Virus record (IMG/VR): IMGVR_UViG_3300046517_000187
Location: 1-32,731 of that record
Reading direction: 5' to 3' (one strand)
DNA length: 32,731 nucleotides
DNA from: a virus
The notes under the pieces were generated by a model. It was not told the origin of the DNA, made no database searches, and saw nothing but the letters and a program-made list of their open reading frames with translations. The position numbers and the translations under genes are program-made. Each line of letters begins with the position of its first letter. The first letter of the stretch is position 1. Positions 25,325-31,535 of the stretch are shown here, piece by piece.

Positions 25325-26912
25325 AGCGATGAGCCTTTGAGTTAGTCTTCGTCTTGTCGTTCTCTTGCCACATCATGTAGCTAGGCACACGTTCTTCTGC
25401 GGCTATCTGATACTTGCCGATGTCAGGCATGTCACCTAGCAAGTACTTGGTTGTATCCATCGCATGATCATTGCGATCTATCGGCTTGTCAATGCGTTCA
25501 CCAGAAGTAGATTGCTGCCAGAAGTAACCAGCAACTTCATCTGTCCACCAGTCAAGCTTGGCGTTGATAAATAAGCGAGGTGATCCTGCAACACGATTGA
25601 TGGGGTGTAGCAGTGTACGATTGACGTTGAGATAAGAACCAACCTTAACAATGCCGTTGTTGACATCATTGTTGCCACGCTTCATGTAGATGCCGTCGTC
25701 TTTGAACATGTCAGCTATAGTCTTACCGACTGTGCGCTTGTTGATTGTCTTGCGACCGAAGATGCTAGGATCAGCTTGTATCTTGTGCATCTCGTCAATC
25801 TCAACCATCCACTCCTTACGTATACGCCGTATACATGAAATCTGCTCATCAAGCGGCATCTCTTTCTTGTGAAAGCCATCGCATATGATGACATGCGACT
25901 CCGGTGTGACGAACGCTAGGATGTAGCAGGAGGCTTGAGCTTGCCCGTAATCGTATGCCTCAATCCAGTTAGGTTGATAATGTGTATCAACGTAGCCGTC
26001 AAACAGCGAATGTATGTTCCCTTCTTGCAGTAGATGCACCGCTGCGTCGTACTGCGGATAAACAAGTCCTTCGTAAGCCACCCATTTACCGAGTAAGAAC
26101 CTATCCCGCTGTTGACCTTGATACATCGTCTCAAGGGTTTGGATGAAATCACCGCCTTCAGCTTCGTGAACATGTCGTAGTTCATATGTGCTGCCCTCTA
26201 TGACCTCGATGAGTAGTTGCGGCTTACCATCGTGTAGTACGGGCTTACGATCAACGTCACGTGCACAGATCAAGTCATCAGTGATCATACCTGTTGCCTT
26301 ATATTGGGCAAGCGGTCTCACTAACTTTGTATACACCCAGTTGCCAGTTGGATTGCATGTCAACATCATCCAACGTGGCCCAGTGACAGGCATCGTACCA
26401 TCATCACCTACATAGCGTGCGCGACCACGTAGACGACCGAACAAGTCGAGGAAGTCCTTATGTGTTATCTCCGGGTCTTCGACTTGATCCACTATCACCC
26501 AATCGAACGTCGCCGAAAGCAAATTCGAGCTGCTGCTCTCCGTCTTTGTGCCCTGTTGTGCTATGTACCTGAAGTAGATTGTCGTCCCGTTCTTTAGATG
26601 ACAGATGTTGTCGCCATTCTGCCCTACGGCGAATGATACTATCCATGTGGGGGGACACCATTTCTGGAACTCCTTACGTATAGTGTCATTCAACTTGGGA
26701 TAGGTTGAGCGTGATATGAGTCCTACACTACCGGGGTACATGTCGCTTAGTTGCAGTGCCTTGATGACAGCGGCAGTAGTCTTACCATTGCCGAAGCCCC
26801 CGCCGTAGACTTGCACCTTCGCCTTGCTATGCAGAAAGCGATCCTGCAAGCTGCCCTCTTTGAGTAGCAACTCAGGTCGCTCAGCTACATTGATAGTGCG
26901 TGTGCGTGCCAC
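25317..26912 (-). CDS. Terminase large subunit (531 aa)
   Basis: DNA-packaging motor: ATPase plus nuclease. Walker A is G-G-F-G-N-G-K-T at about residues 38-45. Walker B is W-V-I-V-D-Q-V-E-D at about 138-146, with Gln where many have Glu next to Asp. The coupling motif is L-T-C-N-P-T-G-N near 184-191. Nuclease acidic residues are probably D321 (E-A-Y-D-Y-G), D381 (A-D-P-S) and D482/D486 (N-D-H-A-M-D). The start is a GTG: AAGGAG lies five bases upstream, and no ATG occurs in frame before Walker A. It begins one base after the stop of the 55-aa lipoprotein gene. Length fits the family well. Confidence 0.95.
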   Translation of the reverse strand: MARTRTINVAERPELLLKEGSLQDRFLHSKAKVQVYGGGFGNGKTTAAVIKALQLSDMYPGSVGLISRSTYPKLNDTIRKEFQKWCPPTWIVSFAVGQNGDNICHLKNGTTIYFRYIAQQGTKTESSSSNLLSATFDWVIVDQVEDPEITHKDFLDLFGRLRGRARYVGDDGTMPVTGPRWMMLTCNPTGNWVYTKLVRPLAQYKATGMITDDLICARDVDRKPVLHDGKPQLLIEVIEGSTYELRHVHEAEGGDFIQTLETMYQGQQRDRFLLGKWVAYEGLVYPQYDAAVHLLQEGNIHSLFDGYVDTHYQPNWIEAYDYGQAQASCYILAFVTPESHVIICDGFHKKEMPLDEQISCIRRIRKEWMVEIDEMHKIQADPSIFGRKTINKRTVGKTIADMFKDDGIYMKRGNNDVNNGIVKVGSYLNVNRTLLHPINRVAGSPRLFINAKLDWWTDEVAGYFWQQSTSGERIDKPIDRNDHAMDTTKYLLGDMPDIGKYQIAAEERVPSYMMWQENDKTKTNSKAHRYG

Positions 26913-26913
26913 A

Positions 26914-27081
26914 TCATCTCCTTACACTGCACTTCTCTATCTGCAACAAGTTACGAGCTAGATTGCGGCACGCTACTTCTGCGTTGATAGCATCCACATC
27001 TGCGCGTGTATAGTACGCACGTTCGACAGTGTGACAACCACACAGTGCTGTGAGCAGTGCAATAGTTGCCAACACTCTCAT
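26914..27081 (-). CDS. Small lipoprotein with lipobox (55 aa)
   Basis: A short gene filling the gap between the 72-aa gene and the large terminase. Residues 1-16 are a lipoprotein signal: M-R then a hydrophobic core and L-C-G-C, with lipidation expected on C16. The mature part is 40 residues, charged, with two more cysteines (C38 and C51) that could pair, and ends in V-R-R. The ATG overlaps the preceding stop as ATGA, and the TGA ends one base before the terminase GTG, with the terminase ribosome site inside its last codons. An outer-membrane spanin role is conceivable but unusual this far from other lysis genes. Surface exclusion or another envelope role is equally possible. Confidence 0.78.
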   Translation of the reverse strand: MRVLATIALLTALCGCHTVERAYYTRADVDAINAEVACRNLARNLLQIEKCSVRR

Positions 27082-27296
27082 CGTATATTCGTTTCAATCC
27101 ACGACGTAGTACCAGTAGCAAGTGCACGATACACTTCACCTGTCGTTGTGTTGAGTGCCATCTGTGATGCGAATGTAGACACACCAGCAGGTACACCTGC
27201 ACCTACGATGGTAGGCACTTCGTAGCTAGGATCAACTGCACCATATATGCCGTTAACTTTGATGCCTTGTCCGTCCTTGTTAGCTACAATAGCCAT
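27078..27296 (-). CDS. Small virion-like protein (72 aa)
   Basis: No family recognised. Gly/Val/Thr-rich, apparently all beta: G-I-K-V-N-G-I-Y-G-A, V-P-T-I-V-G-A-G-V-P-A-G and a C-terminal T-T-S-W-I-E-T-N-I-R. This resembles small repeat-type structural or tail-tip-like domains more than a regulator. The ATG at 27296 makes TGATG with the stop of the terminase small subunit gene and has GGAG seven bases upstream. A GTG one codon earlier has poorer spacing. It is co-translated with the lipoprotein downstream (ATGA). Function unknown. Confidence 0.6.
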   Translation of the reverse strand: MAIVANKDGQGIKVNGIYGAVDPSYEVPTIVGAGVPAGVSTFASQMALNTTTGEVYRALATGTTSWIETNIR

Positions 27297-27934
27297 CACT
27301 TGTCTCCTTTGATCGGTGTCACGTCGATTGTAGGCATATGCTTAGGTGCAGCTATCTCACGTATATGTCGTATAACGAGGCCACCCTCCAAGGAATGACG
27401 ATGCTCCATTACCTGCTTAGGACTAAAGCCACCGCGATCTAGCATGTTCATTGCTATGCGAGCCTTAGTTGCAGGTCTAGTCTCCTCATCTTCTAACAAG
27501 TCCTCAAGCTTATCTAGCGCGCCAGCAGACATGCCGTCGATGCGCTTCTGCACGTTGTCAGCAGTCAACGCAGCTAGGTTGTCACGTAGTAGGATGTCCA
27601 ACTGCCCGAACAGTTGTAGTCCTTTGATCATGTCAACTTGACTGATCTTCAAGCCTGTAGCATCAGCTATCTCAGCGTCATTGATACCTAGGTTGTAGTA
27701 TAACCAAACAACACCAGCCGTAGTCACTGCCTTTGTATCAGCCGGAAGATCAATAAGACCACGACGAATGGCACGGTTGTTGCGATCACGACCTCGTACA
27801 ACAGTAGCTTCTTTCGTTTGCTTAGTCTTTGTCGTTTGTTGCTGTATAACGCTATCTGGCGACGTGTTAGGTAGTATCGCCTGACCCGTCGTAGTGTCGA
27901 TGATAAGTCCATTTGCTAATGGTAGATCAGTCAT
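27296..27934 (-). CDS. Probable terminase small subunit (212 aa)
   Basis: Predicted DNA-recognition subunit of the packaging motor. Residues about 72-105 form a plausible helix-turn-helix (W-L-Y-Y-N-L-G-I-N-D-A-E-I-A-D-A-T-G, then a recognition helix). Residues 110-165 are helical and may oligomerise. The C-terminus has basic and His-rich segments (M-E-H-R-H-S). It lies two short genes upstream of the large terminase; in most phages the two are adjacent. The ATG overlaps the preceding stop as TAATG. The call combines the helix-turn-helix with position. A transcription regulator is the main alternative. Confidence 0.62.
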   Translation of the reverse strand: MTDLPLANGLIIDTTTGQAILPNTSPDSVIQQQTTKTKQTKEATVVRGRDRNNRAIRRGLIDLPADTKAVTTAGVVWLYYNLGINDAEIADATGLKISQVDMIKGLQLFGQLDILLRDNLAALTADNVQKRIDGMSAGALDKLEDLLEDEETRPATKARIAMNMLDRGGFSPKQVMEHRHSLEGGLVIRHIREIAAPKHMPTIDVTPIKGDK

Positions 27935-28764
27935 TACGTGCGCGGTCCACGCTTCACACCCGTCTGTGCTACACCACGGTCCTTAGCCGCAGCGTCACGA
28001 TACATCTGCCTAATCATATCCTGATTAGTGCCTTTGGTAGCTTTAGCTGTAACAGTAGGTGACGCAGGGCCGCTCATACGCGGACCGCCACCAGCGGGAC
28101 CACGCAGCTTCGGACCACCGGGGATGTCACCACCGAGTGATGCACTTATAGCTGCATCCATTCCACCACCACCCATCGGTACACCCGCTGGCATTCCTCC
28201 ACGTGGCATAGCACCACCTCCTGTCTTACTGCTGATGATCTGTTGAGCTTTAGCCATGTCCTCTGGTGTAGGCATACCACCAGCACCACTACCGGGGCCT
28301 TGTCCTTGCATGTCAGCAGGGGAGCCTTGTGCTTGTGCTTCCATGCCTTCATACTCAGCATCAGGATCAGCTTGTGTACCTTCTTCAGGTGACGCTTCTT
28401 CATTAGAGGCGGGGGATGCTGAACCCGTTGGCTCTGGTGGTGGGGCAGGACCACCTTCATCCCCCGCAGCAGCGTCAGTGGGTCCGCCGTCACCACCTTC
28501 ACCGCTAAGCTGACCAGCACTATCTTCGATCCAAGCTTTAGATGCTGCAACTAATTCATCAGGGTCTACTTCCTGACCTGTCAACTGCGAGATAGCTTGC
28601 GCCGCTTGTTCAGGTGACATCTGTGCAAGCTGTGCCATCAAGTTGGTGACATCACTACCACTCATGCCTTGCATCATCTGCATGAGTTGTTGTTGCATCT
28701 CAGGTGGTATAGATGCAGGCATAGCCTGACCACCACCCATCTGTACTTGTGCTTCATCGGGCAT
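27934..28764 (-). CDS. Low-complexity Met/Gln/Gly/Pro-rich acidic protein (276 aa)
   Basis: No family recognised. Residues 1-90 are Met/Gln/Ala-rich and helical (M-Q-Q-Q-L-M-Q-M-M-Q-G-M, Q-A-A-Q-A-I-S-Q-L). Residues 90-160 are acidic and disordered (Gly, Glu, Asp, Pro, Ala). Residues 160-235 are Gly/Met/Pro-rich, and the last 40 are basic with R-Q-M-Y-R-D-A-A-A-K. The start is placed at the ATG at 28764 because AAAGGA precedes it and it begins just after the upstream stop. The acidic middle with a basic tail recalls scaffold-like or DNA-mimic proteins, but a proper scaffold gene already exists. A virion or assembly role is a guess from position. Confidence 0.55.
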   Translation of the reverse strand: MPDEAQVQMGGGQAMPASIPPEMQQQLMQMMQGMSGSDVTNLMAQLAQMSPEQAAQAISQLTGQEVDPDELVAASKAWIEDSAGQLSGEGGDGGPTDAAAGDEGGPAPPPEPTGSASPASNEEASPEEGTQADPDAEYEGMEAQAQGSPADMQGQGPGSGAGGMPTPEDMAKAQQIISSKTGGGAMPRGGMPAGVPMGGGGMDAAISASLGGDIPGGPKLRGPAGGGPRMSGPASPTVTAKATKGTNQDMIRQMYRDAAAKDRGVAQTGVKRGPRT

Positions 28765-28768
28765 AATA

Positions 28769-29065
28769 CTAGTCCTTTGGAATGTTGAAGCTACCATCAG
28801 GATTTATAGTGACTGCGCGCTTACGTGGTTGTGGTGCATATGGTTCGCTGTACTTATCACGCATAGCTGCACGTTCAAATTGCTGTTGTATATCCTCACC
28901 ACGTTGACGTTCTTCTCCTTCAGCCCTCATACGCATTGACGTTGCAGCACGTGGATTACGTGCTATGAACTCAGGTGACGGTGATGGTTTATTAAGGTTC
29001 ATCATGTTGTCTATGATGTCTTCTATTGAACGACCATCAACATCAGCACTTACGTCATCGGGCAT
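28769..29065 (-). CDS. Small charged helical protein (98 aa)
   Basis: No family recognised. It contains R-S-I-E-D-I-I-D-N-M-M-N-L-N-K, a Pro/Ser turn, and a strongly charged Arg/Glu/Gln helix at about residues 40-75, ending with N-P-D-G-S-F-N-I-P-K-D. The ATG at 29065 has GGAG six bases upstream. It overlaps the end of the predicted ADP-ribosyltransferase gene by 11 bp, so the two are co-translated. The tight pairing could mean a partner or chaperone of that enzyme, but nothing in the sequence shows binding. Confidence 0.55.
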   Translation of the reverse strand: MPDDVSADVDGRSIEDIIDNMMNLNKPSPSPEFIARNPRAATSMRMRAEGEERQRGEDIQQQFERAAMRDKYSEPYAPQPRKRAVTINPDGSFNIPKD

Positions 29066-30305
29066 GTGCTTCTCCACCGCTACCAGCTACCATCCCTGCA
29101 CCTGTACCAAGGACACCAGCACCTATAGCGAATTTGTTGATGATCTTGAGTATGTCTGTATCACTCACAACGTGGTTGTATGTAGGAGTAGGCTTAGTGA
29201 CTTTATATTGCTCAGCTTCGGCAGGGCGAGCACGTAGCATGTTATTCATATGACGCTGGGCATCGTCTTCAGTTCTAAACGTCATACGCTGTGCTGGATC
29301 ACCTGAGATGTGTTCCATTGCGAATGGCTTGTGCAGTAGATCATATGACCCTTGATCTAGATAGCGTATACCCGGTATGCCAGCCCCTTGCAGTTGCTCT
29401 GATGCATGTTGTCTAGCTTCACCGGGTGTACTAGCACCTGCACGGTGTAGCCTACCATACATGTTACGACCTGTGGCATCAGGTGTGAACACTTGGTTGT
29501 ATGCAGTGTTCGATGGATGAATAGTTCGCAATGCTTCTTGAACGTATGGTGATTGTTTAGTGAGTGTCTTATCCCAATCTAGGAACTGTTCAGGTGCAGC
29601 GTTGATGTTCACTTCATATACATGTGCACCGACAGGCTTATCTGCTCTCAAGTGCTCGTATGCTTGTATACGGTTCCGTGCCAGAGCCGGTGTATCTGCT
29701 GGATGTTCTCTCATCAACATCTCAAGCGCACGCATAGCACGGTCTTTGTCGAAGTCTACCTTCTGCATGAAGCGCGTAGCAACGCCACGTGGTGACACTT
29801 CATCAGCTACACGTGGTGTGAACTCACGCCAGTACTCGCTCTTGTCAGGTCCGCTTACACGTGGGTTCTCAGCTAGATAGATACCACGCCCGTATGAGTT
29901 AGCACCTTGACCTGTACCTATCTTACTCATATCGAACTTGGTGAAGTCATGCGGCGAAGCGTGCCATGCACGTATACCCTTAGCACCTTTAACAATCGGC
30001 CTAGCGAATGGTATAGGCAGCATACCAGCCATACCAAGCGTCAACCCAACAGGATCGTGTGCCTGTGCAGCATCTACTACATCAGGCACACCACCCACAC
30101 CTGGGATGAAGCCGAACATATTCTCTGCTATGTCTTGCTGCATCTGTTGCATAGGGTCGTATACTTTAGGCATCATCTGCTTGATGATACCGGGTTGTTC
30201 AGGTCGCGGTGGTATATCAAAGGATTTAGGCAGCGGCTCCTTTAGCTTAGCAGCCGATACATCAATCCAATCATCATCAGCAGTAGTGCTGCTGTCTTCA
30301 GCCAT
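29055..30305 (-). CDS. ADP-ribosyltransferase-domain protein of the polyvalent type (416 aa)
   Basis: Residues about 108-150 read G-I-R-A-W-H-A-S-P-H-D-F, then I-G-T-G-Q-G, then Y-G-R-G-I-Y-L-A. This is the NAD-binding core of the ART-PolyVal family (canonical form Y-H-G-S-P...G-x-G-x-Y-F-A). H115 and Y138 or Y143 are the candidate NAD-contacting residues. The later G-I-P-G-I-R-Y-L-D (about 309-317) and H-V-V-S-D-T-D-I-L (about 378-386) match the usual C-terminal strands of the domain. The third catalytic residue is not clear. A hydrophobic Gly/Ala stretch near 392-408 could be a membrane segment. As second gene of the structural block, it may be packaged and injected to modify host proteins, like T4 Alt in principle. 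Target unknown. Confidence 0.78.
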   Translation of the reverse strand: MAEDSSTTADDDWIDVSAAKLKEPLPKSFDIPPRPEQPGIIKQMMPKVYDPMQQMQQDIAENMFGFIPGVGGVPDVVDAAQAHDPVGLTLGMAGMLPIPFARPIVKGAKGIRAWHASPHDFTKFDMSKIGTGQGANSYGRGIYLAENPRVSGPDKSEYWREFTPRVADEVSPRGVATRFMQKVDFDKDRAMRALEMLMREHPADTPALARNRIQAYEHLRADKPVGAHVYEVNINAAPEQFLDWDKTLTKQSPYVQEALRTIHPSNTAYNQVFTPDATGRNMYGRLHRAGASTPGEARQHASEQLQGAGIPGIRYLDQGSYDLLHKPFAMEHISGDPAQRMTFRTEDDAQRHMNNMLRARPAEAEQYKVTKPTPTYNHVVSDTDILKIINKFAIGAGVLGTGAGMVAGSGGEAHAR

Positions 30306-30730
30306 CAGTTGATCGTGCCAGCCTTACCACCACCACCATTACCAGACTTGTCAACAGGGTAGCCACTTGTTGCTACGTTAGGTGTAGCAGCAAGAGGCAT
30401 AGGCATGAAGTACGGCGTCATCTGCGACTGGAACGCCTCCTTCTCAACGATAGTAGTGTTGTGCTGTGGTACAACGTAGTAGTCAGCTACAGGACGTTGA
30501 CCACCTTGGTTCAACCCGTCAGCCTGTATAGCTGCAACCTGTTTGATTGACAACACAGTGCCAGCACCTACACCGTTAGCGAGTGCGCGGCCTATCTCAC
30601 CGAACGCTTGACCACCTGCTGATTGCGTGAGACGAGCTACACTACGCATCGTCGCAGTACCTTGCAGCATCGGTGCATAAGGTCCAGGTGTTACTGGTGC
30701 ATTATCCCAACCACCGGCCCATGACGGCAT
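30305..30730 (-). CDS. First gene of the structural block, unknown (141 aa)
   Basis: No family recognised. Gly/Ala/Pro-rich, with an R-S-V-A-R-L-T-Q-S segment and a moderately hydrophobic Gly/Ala helix (G-R-A-L-A-N-G-V-G-A-G-T-V-L) near residues 47-61. A C-terminal part contains several Met-Pro steps and a four-glycine run. Composition fits a minor virion protein. The ATG has AAGGAG seven bases upstream and a leader of a few tens of bases from the promoter at 30772-30800, so this is where leftward transcription enters the block. Its stop overlaps the next start as TGATG, coupling it to the ADP-ribosyltransferase gene. Confidence 0.6.
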   Translation of the reverse strand: MPSWAGGWDNAPVTPGPYAPMLQGTATMRSVARLTQSAGGQAFGEIGRALANGVGAGTVLSIKQVAAIQADGLNQGGQRPVADYYVVPQHNTTIVEKEAFQSQMTPYFMPMPLAATPNVATSGYPVDKSGNGGGGKAGTIN

Positions 30731-30771
30731 GATGTGTCTCCTTGTGATGTAGTATTAAAGGCCCATCATCG

Positions 30772-30800
30772 GCCATAGCATGAAACATATGATTTGTCAA
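30772..30800 (-). promoter_or_regulatory. Leftward sigma70-like promoter of structural block
   Basis: The -35 box is TTGACA (30795-30800) and the -10 candidate is TATGGC (30772-30777), with a 17-base spacer. The -10 is weak, but the consensus -35 and the 16-bp repeat it shares with the tail fibre promoter support it. It points at the 141-aa gene, the first of the block. An 8-bp inverted repeat (CTTACACA/TGTGTAAG, 30804-30828) begins 3 bp upstream of the -35 and may be an activator or operator site. Confidence 0.55.
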
Positions 30801-30810
30801 TAGCTTACAC
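30795..30810 (-). repeat. 16-bp exact repeat, copy 2 (over -35 of structural block promoter)
   Basis: Identical to 16393-16408. In this copy the GTGTAAG half is part of a complete inverted repeat at 30804-30828, absent at the fibre promoter. Confidence 0.8.
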
Positions 30811-30828
30811 ATATATACACTGTGTAAG
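30804..30828. repeat. 8-bp inverted repeat overlapping motif copy 3
   Basis: CTTACACA (30804-30811) and TGTGTAAG (30821-30828), a perfect inverted repeat with a 9-base spacer. It is a candidate dimer-binding operator next to the leftward promoter. Confidence 0.65.
30814..30828 (-). promoter_or_regulatory. 15-bp motif, copy 3, upstream of structural block
   Basis: CTTACACAGTGTATA on the minus strand. It contains the perfect palindrome TACACTGTGTA and overlaps the inverted repeat at 30804-30828, just upstream of the -35 box at 30795-30800. Confidence 0.7.
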
Positions 30829-30829
30829 T

Positions 30830-30846
30830 CCGGCCCGAAGGGCCGG
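30830..30846. other. Short GC hairpin in control region
   Basis: CCGGCCC and GGGCCGG separated by GAA: a perfect 7-bp stem. No T-run follows on either strand, so it is not a typical intrinsic terminator. It lies 1 bp from motif copy 3. Confidence 0.6.
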
Positions 30847-30873
30847 TCGATGGAGATGCCATCTAACCGTACC

Positions 30874-30902
30874 TTGCATCTACACGCTATATGTGATATA
30901 CA
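30874..30902 (+). promoter_or_regulatory. Rightward extended -10 promoter of short RNA unit
   Basis: TTGCAT (30874-30879), a 17-base spacer, then TATACA (30897-30902) preceded by TGA as an extended -10. The -35 part TTGCATCT is shared with the strong promoter at 32668-32695, which also has an extended -10. The only element downstream before the terminator at 30927-30978 is non-coding. Confidence 0.5.
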
Positions 30903-30908
30903 CAACGT

Positions 30909-30978
30909 GTTGCGTTGATTACTACTGCACACATACACCTAGCTCACATAGAGGGCGAACGTGTATGTGTGCTTTTTT
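30909..30978 (+). ncRNA. Candidate small RNA of about 70 nt
   Basis: The interval between the predicted start of transcription (about 30909) and the end of the T-run at 30978. It has no ribosome site and no credible reading frame. The RNA would be a short 5' tail plus a 12-bp stem with a 22-base loop (30939-30960) followed by U residues, the form of Hfq-type or decoy small RNAs. It is inferred from a promoter-terminator pairing only; expression is not shown. Confidence 0.4.
30927..30978 (+). terminator. Intrinsic terminator, rightward
   Basis: GCACACATACAC (30927-30938) pairs perfectly with GTGTATGTGTGC (30961-30972), followed by six T residues. There is no matching A-run on the left, so it works rightward only. 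It would stop rightward RNA entering the control region. Confidence 0.85.
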
Positions 30979-31090
30979 ATTTATATATACTAGGTACTTA
31001 TGCATATAACACATACGCATAAAGGCACCGGGGGAGTCGTCGCATGTGCACATTTTCATCGTGACATGCAGTGTGTGTTGCAGCCTCGCG

Positions 31091-31110
31091 CTTGCGCGCT
31101 CGTCCGCAAG
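31091..31110. repeat. Small inverted repeat in control region
   Basis: CTTGCG and CGCAAG with an 8-base loop. It lies in a locally GC-rich patch of an otherwise mixed intergenic stretch. Confidence 0.5.
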
Positions 31111-31140
31111 GTCAAGCCTATTTGGGAATTGGCGGGGGAC

Positions 31141-31245
31141 ATACCACATATAGTAGGTATGCGTCCAGCGCAGACTAGATGTAGTATGAACATTGCCATG
31201 CGTAGGGCGCATACCATGCACTGCGCGCATAGCTATATGTGGTAT
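31141..31245. repeat. Nested inverted repeats with pseudoknot-like order
   Basis: Outer arms ATACCACATATAG (31141-31153) and CTATATGTGGTAT (31233-31245) are a perfect 13-bp inverted repeat. Inside lie GGTATGCG (31156-31163) with CGCATACC (31208-31215), and GCGCAG (31168-31173) with CTGCGC (31221-31226), in the order B-C-B'-C', which as RNA could make a pseudoknot. A competing local hairpin, ATGCG/CGCAT, lies at 31198-31212. No coding frame here looks real. Confidence 0.75.
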
Positions 31246-31275
31246 ACAATGTGTGTGTGTGGTGCTGTATAGTGT

Positions 31276-31298
31276 GTGGGCAGAATAGTGGGCAGAAT
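31276..31298. repeat. Tandem 11-bp direct repeat
   Basis: GTGGGCAGAAT at 31276-31286 and again at 31288-31298, period 12. It is followed at once by motif copy 4 and then the DnaA box; iteron-like in form but only two copies. Confidence 0.75.
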
Positions 31299-31299
31299 G

Positions 31300-31314
31300 T
31301 ATACAGTGTGTAAA
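31300..31314 (-). promoter_or_regulatory. 15-bp motif, copy 4, control region
   Basis: TTTACACACTGTATA on the minus strand, one base from consensus. It lies directly after the tandem GTGGGCAGAAT repeat and 9 bp before a perfect DnaA box. Confidence 0.65.
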
Positions 31315-31323
31315 TGGTGCCTG

Positions 31324-31332
31324 TTATCCACA
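31324..31332 (+). promoter_or_regulatory. Perfect DnaA box
   Basis: TTATCCACA, a full match to the host DnaA consensus TTATNCACA. It is the only one I noticed in the intergenic region. Together with the nearby repeats it makes 31141-31390 a candidate replication origin. Confidence 0.55.
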
Positions 31333-31348
31333 GCCAGTGTGATTGTGC

Positions 31349-31377
31349 TTGCGTCTGATGTTTACCTAGTTTAGACT
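31349..31377 (+). promoter_or_regulatory. Weak rightward promoter candidate for 280-aa gene
   Basis: TTGCGT (31349-31354), a 17-base spacer, TAGACT (31372-31377). Each box has only a partial match. It is offered because the gene needs a start of transcription after the terminator at 30978 and nothing better is visible. Confidence 0.25.
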
Positions 31378-31388
31378 GCTACCTAGTT
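31363..31388. repeat. Direct repeat of 9 bp
   Basis: TACCTAGTT at 31363-31371 and 31380-31388, 17 bp apart, in the region between the DnaA box and the leader of the 280-aa gene. Confidence 0.7.
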
Positions 31389-31501
31389 GGACGGCTTGGC
31401 TTCGAGTACCTGCGGTGCAGGCGACATGTCCCGGTCCCCCAGCTAGCGGCTAGCGCTTTGATCGCACGGTGTGCGGGAGCCTCGCGAACAGACCCTAACA
31501 G

Positions 31502-31535
31502 CGCAAGCATTCAGCTTGCGTTGTATTCAACGCAA
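31502..31535 (+). promoter_or_regulatory. Leader with two mutually exclusive hairpins
   Basis: Hairpin 1 pairs CGCAAGC (31502-31508) with GCTTGCG (31514-31520). Hairpin 2 pairs TTGCGTTG (31516-31523) with CAACGCAA (31528-31535) around a 4-base loop. They share TTGCG, so only one can form. Hairpin 2 ends 3 bp before the AGGAGGA ribosome site of the 280-aa gene (31539-31545), so the switch could set translation. Two smaller hairpins with GGT loops lie upstream (31409-31421 and 31463-31475). Confidence 0.65.

Noticed and set aside
26951-27202. An 83-codon leftward frame between terminase genes
   Set aside because: It overlaps two better-supported genes (72 aa and 55 aa) in another frame, with Arg/Cys/His/Leu-rich noise composition.
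30922-31272. Reading frames of 90-102 codons on both strands of the control region
   Set aside because: No ribosome sites, Cys/His/Tyr/Met-rich composition, and overlap with terminator and inverted repeats.
31330-31440. A TTCGAGT segment suggesting a tRNA T-loop
   Set aside because: No matching T-stem, D-arm or acceptor stem on either strand.
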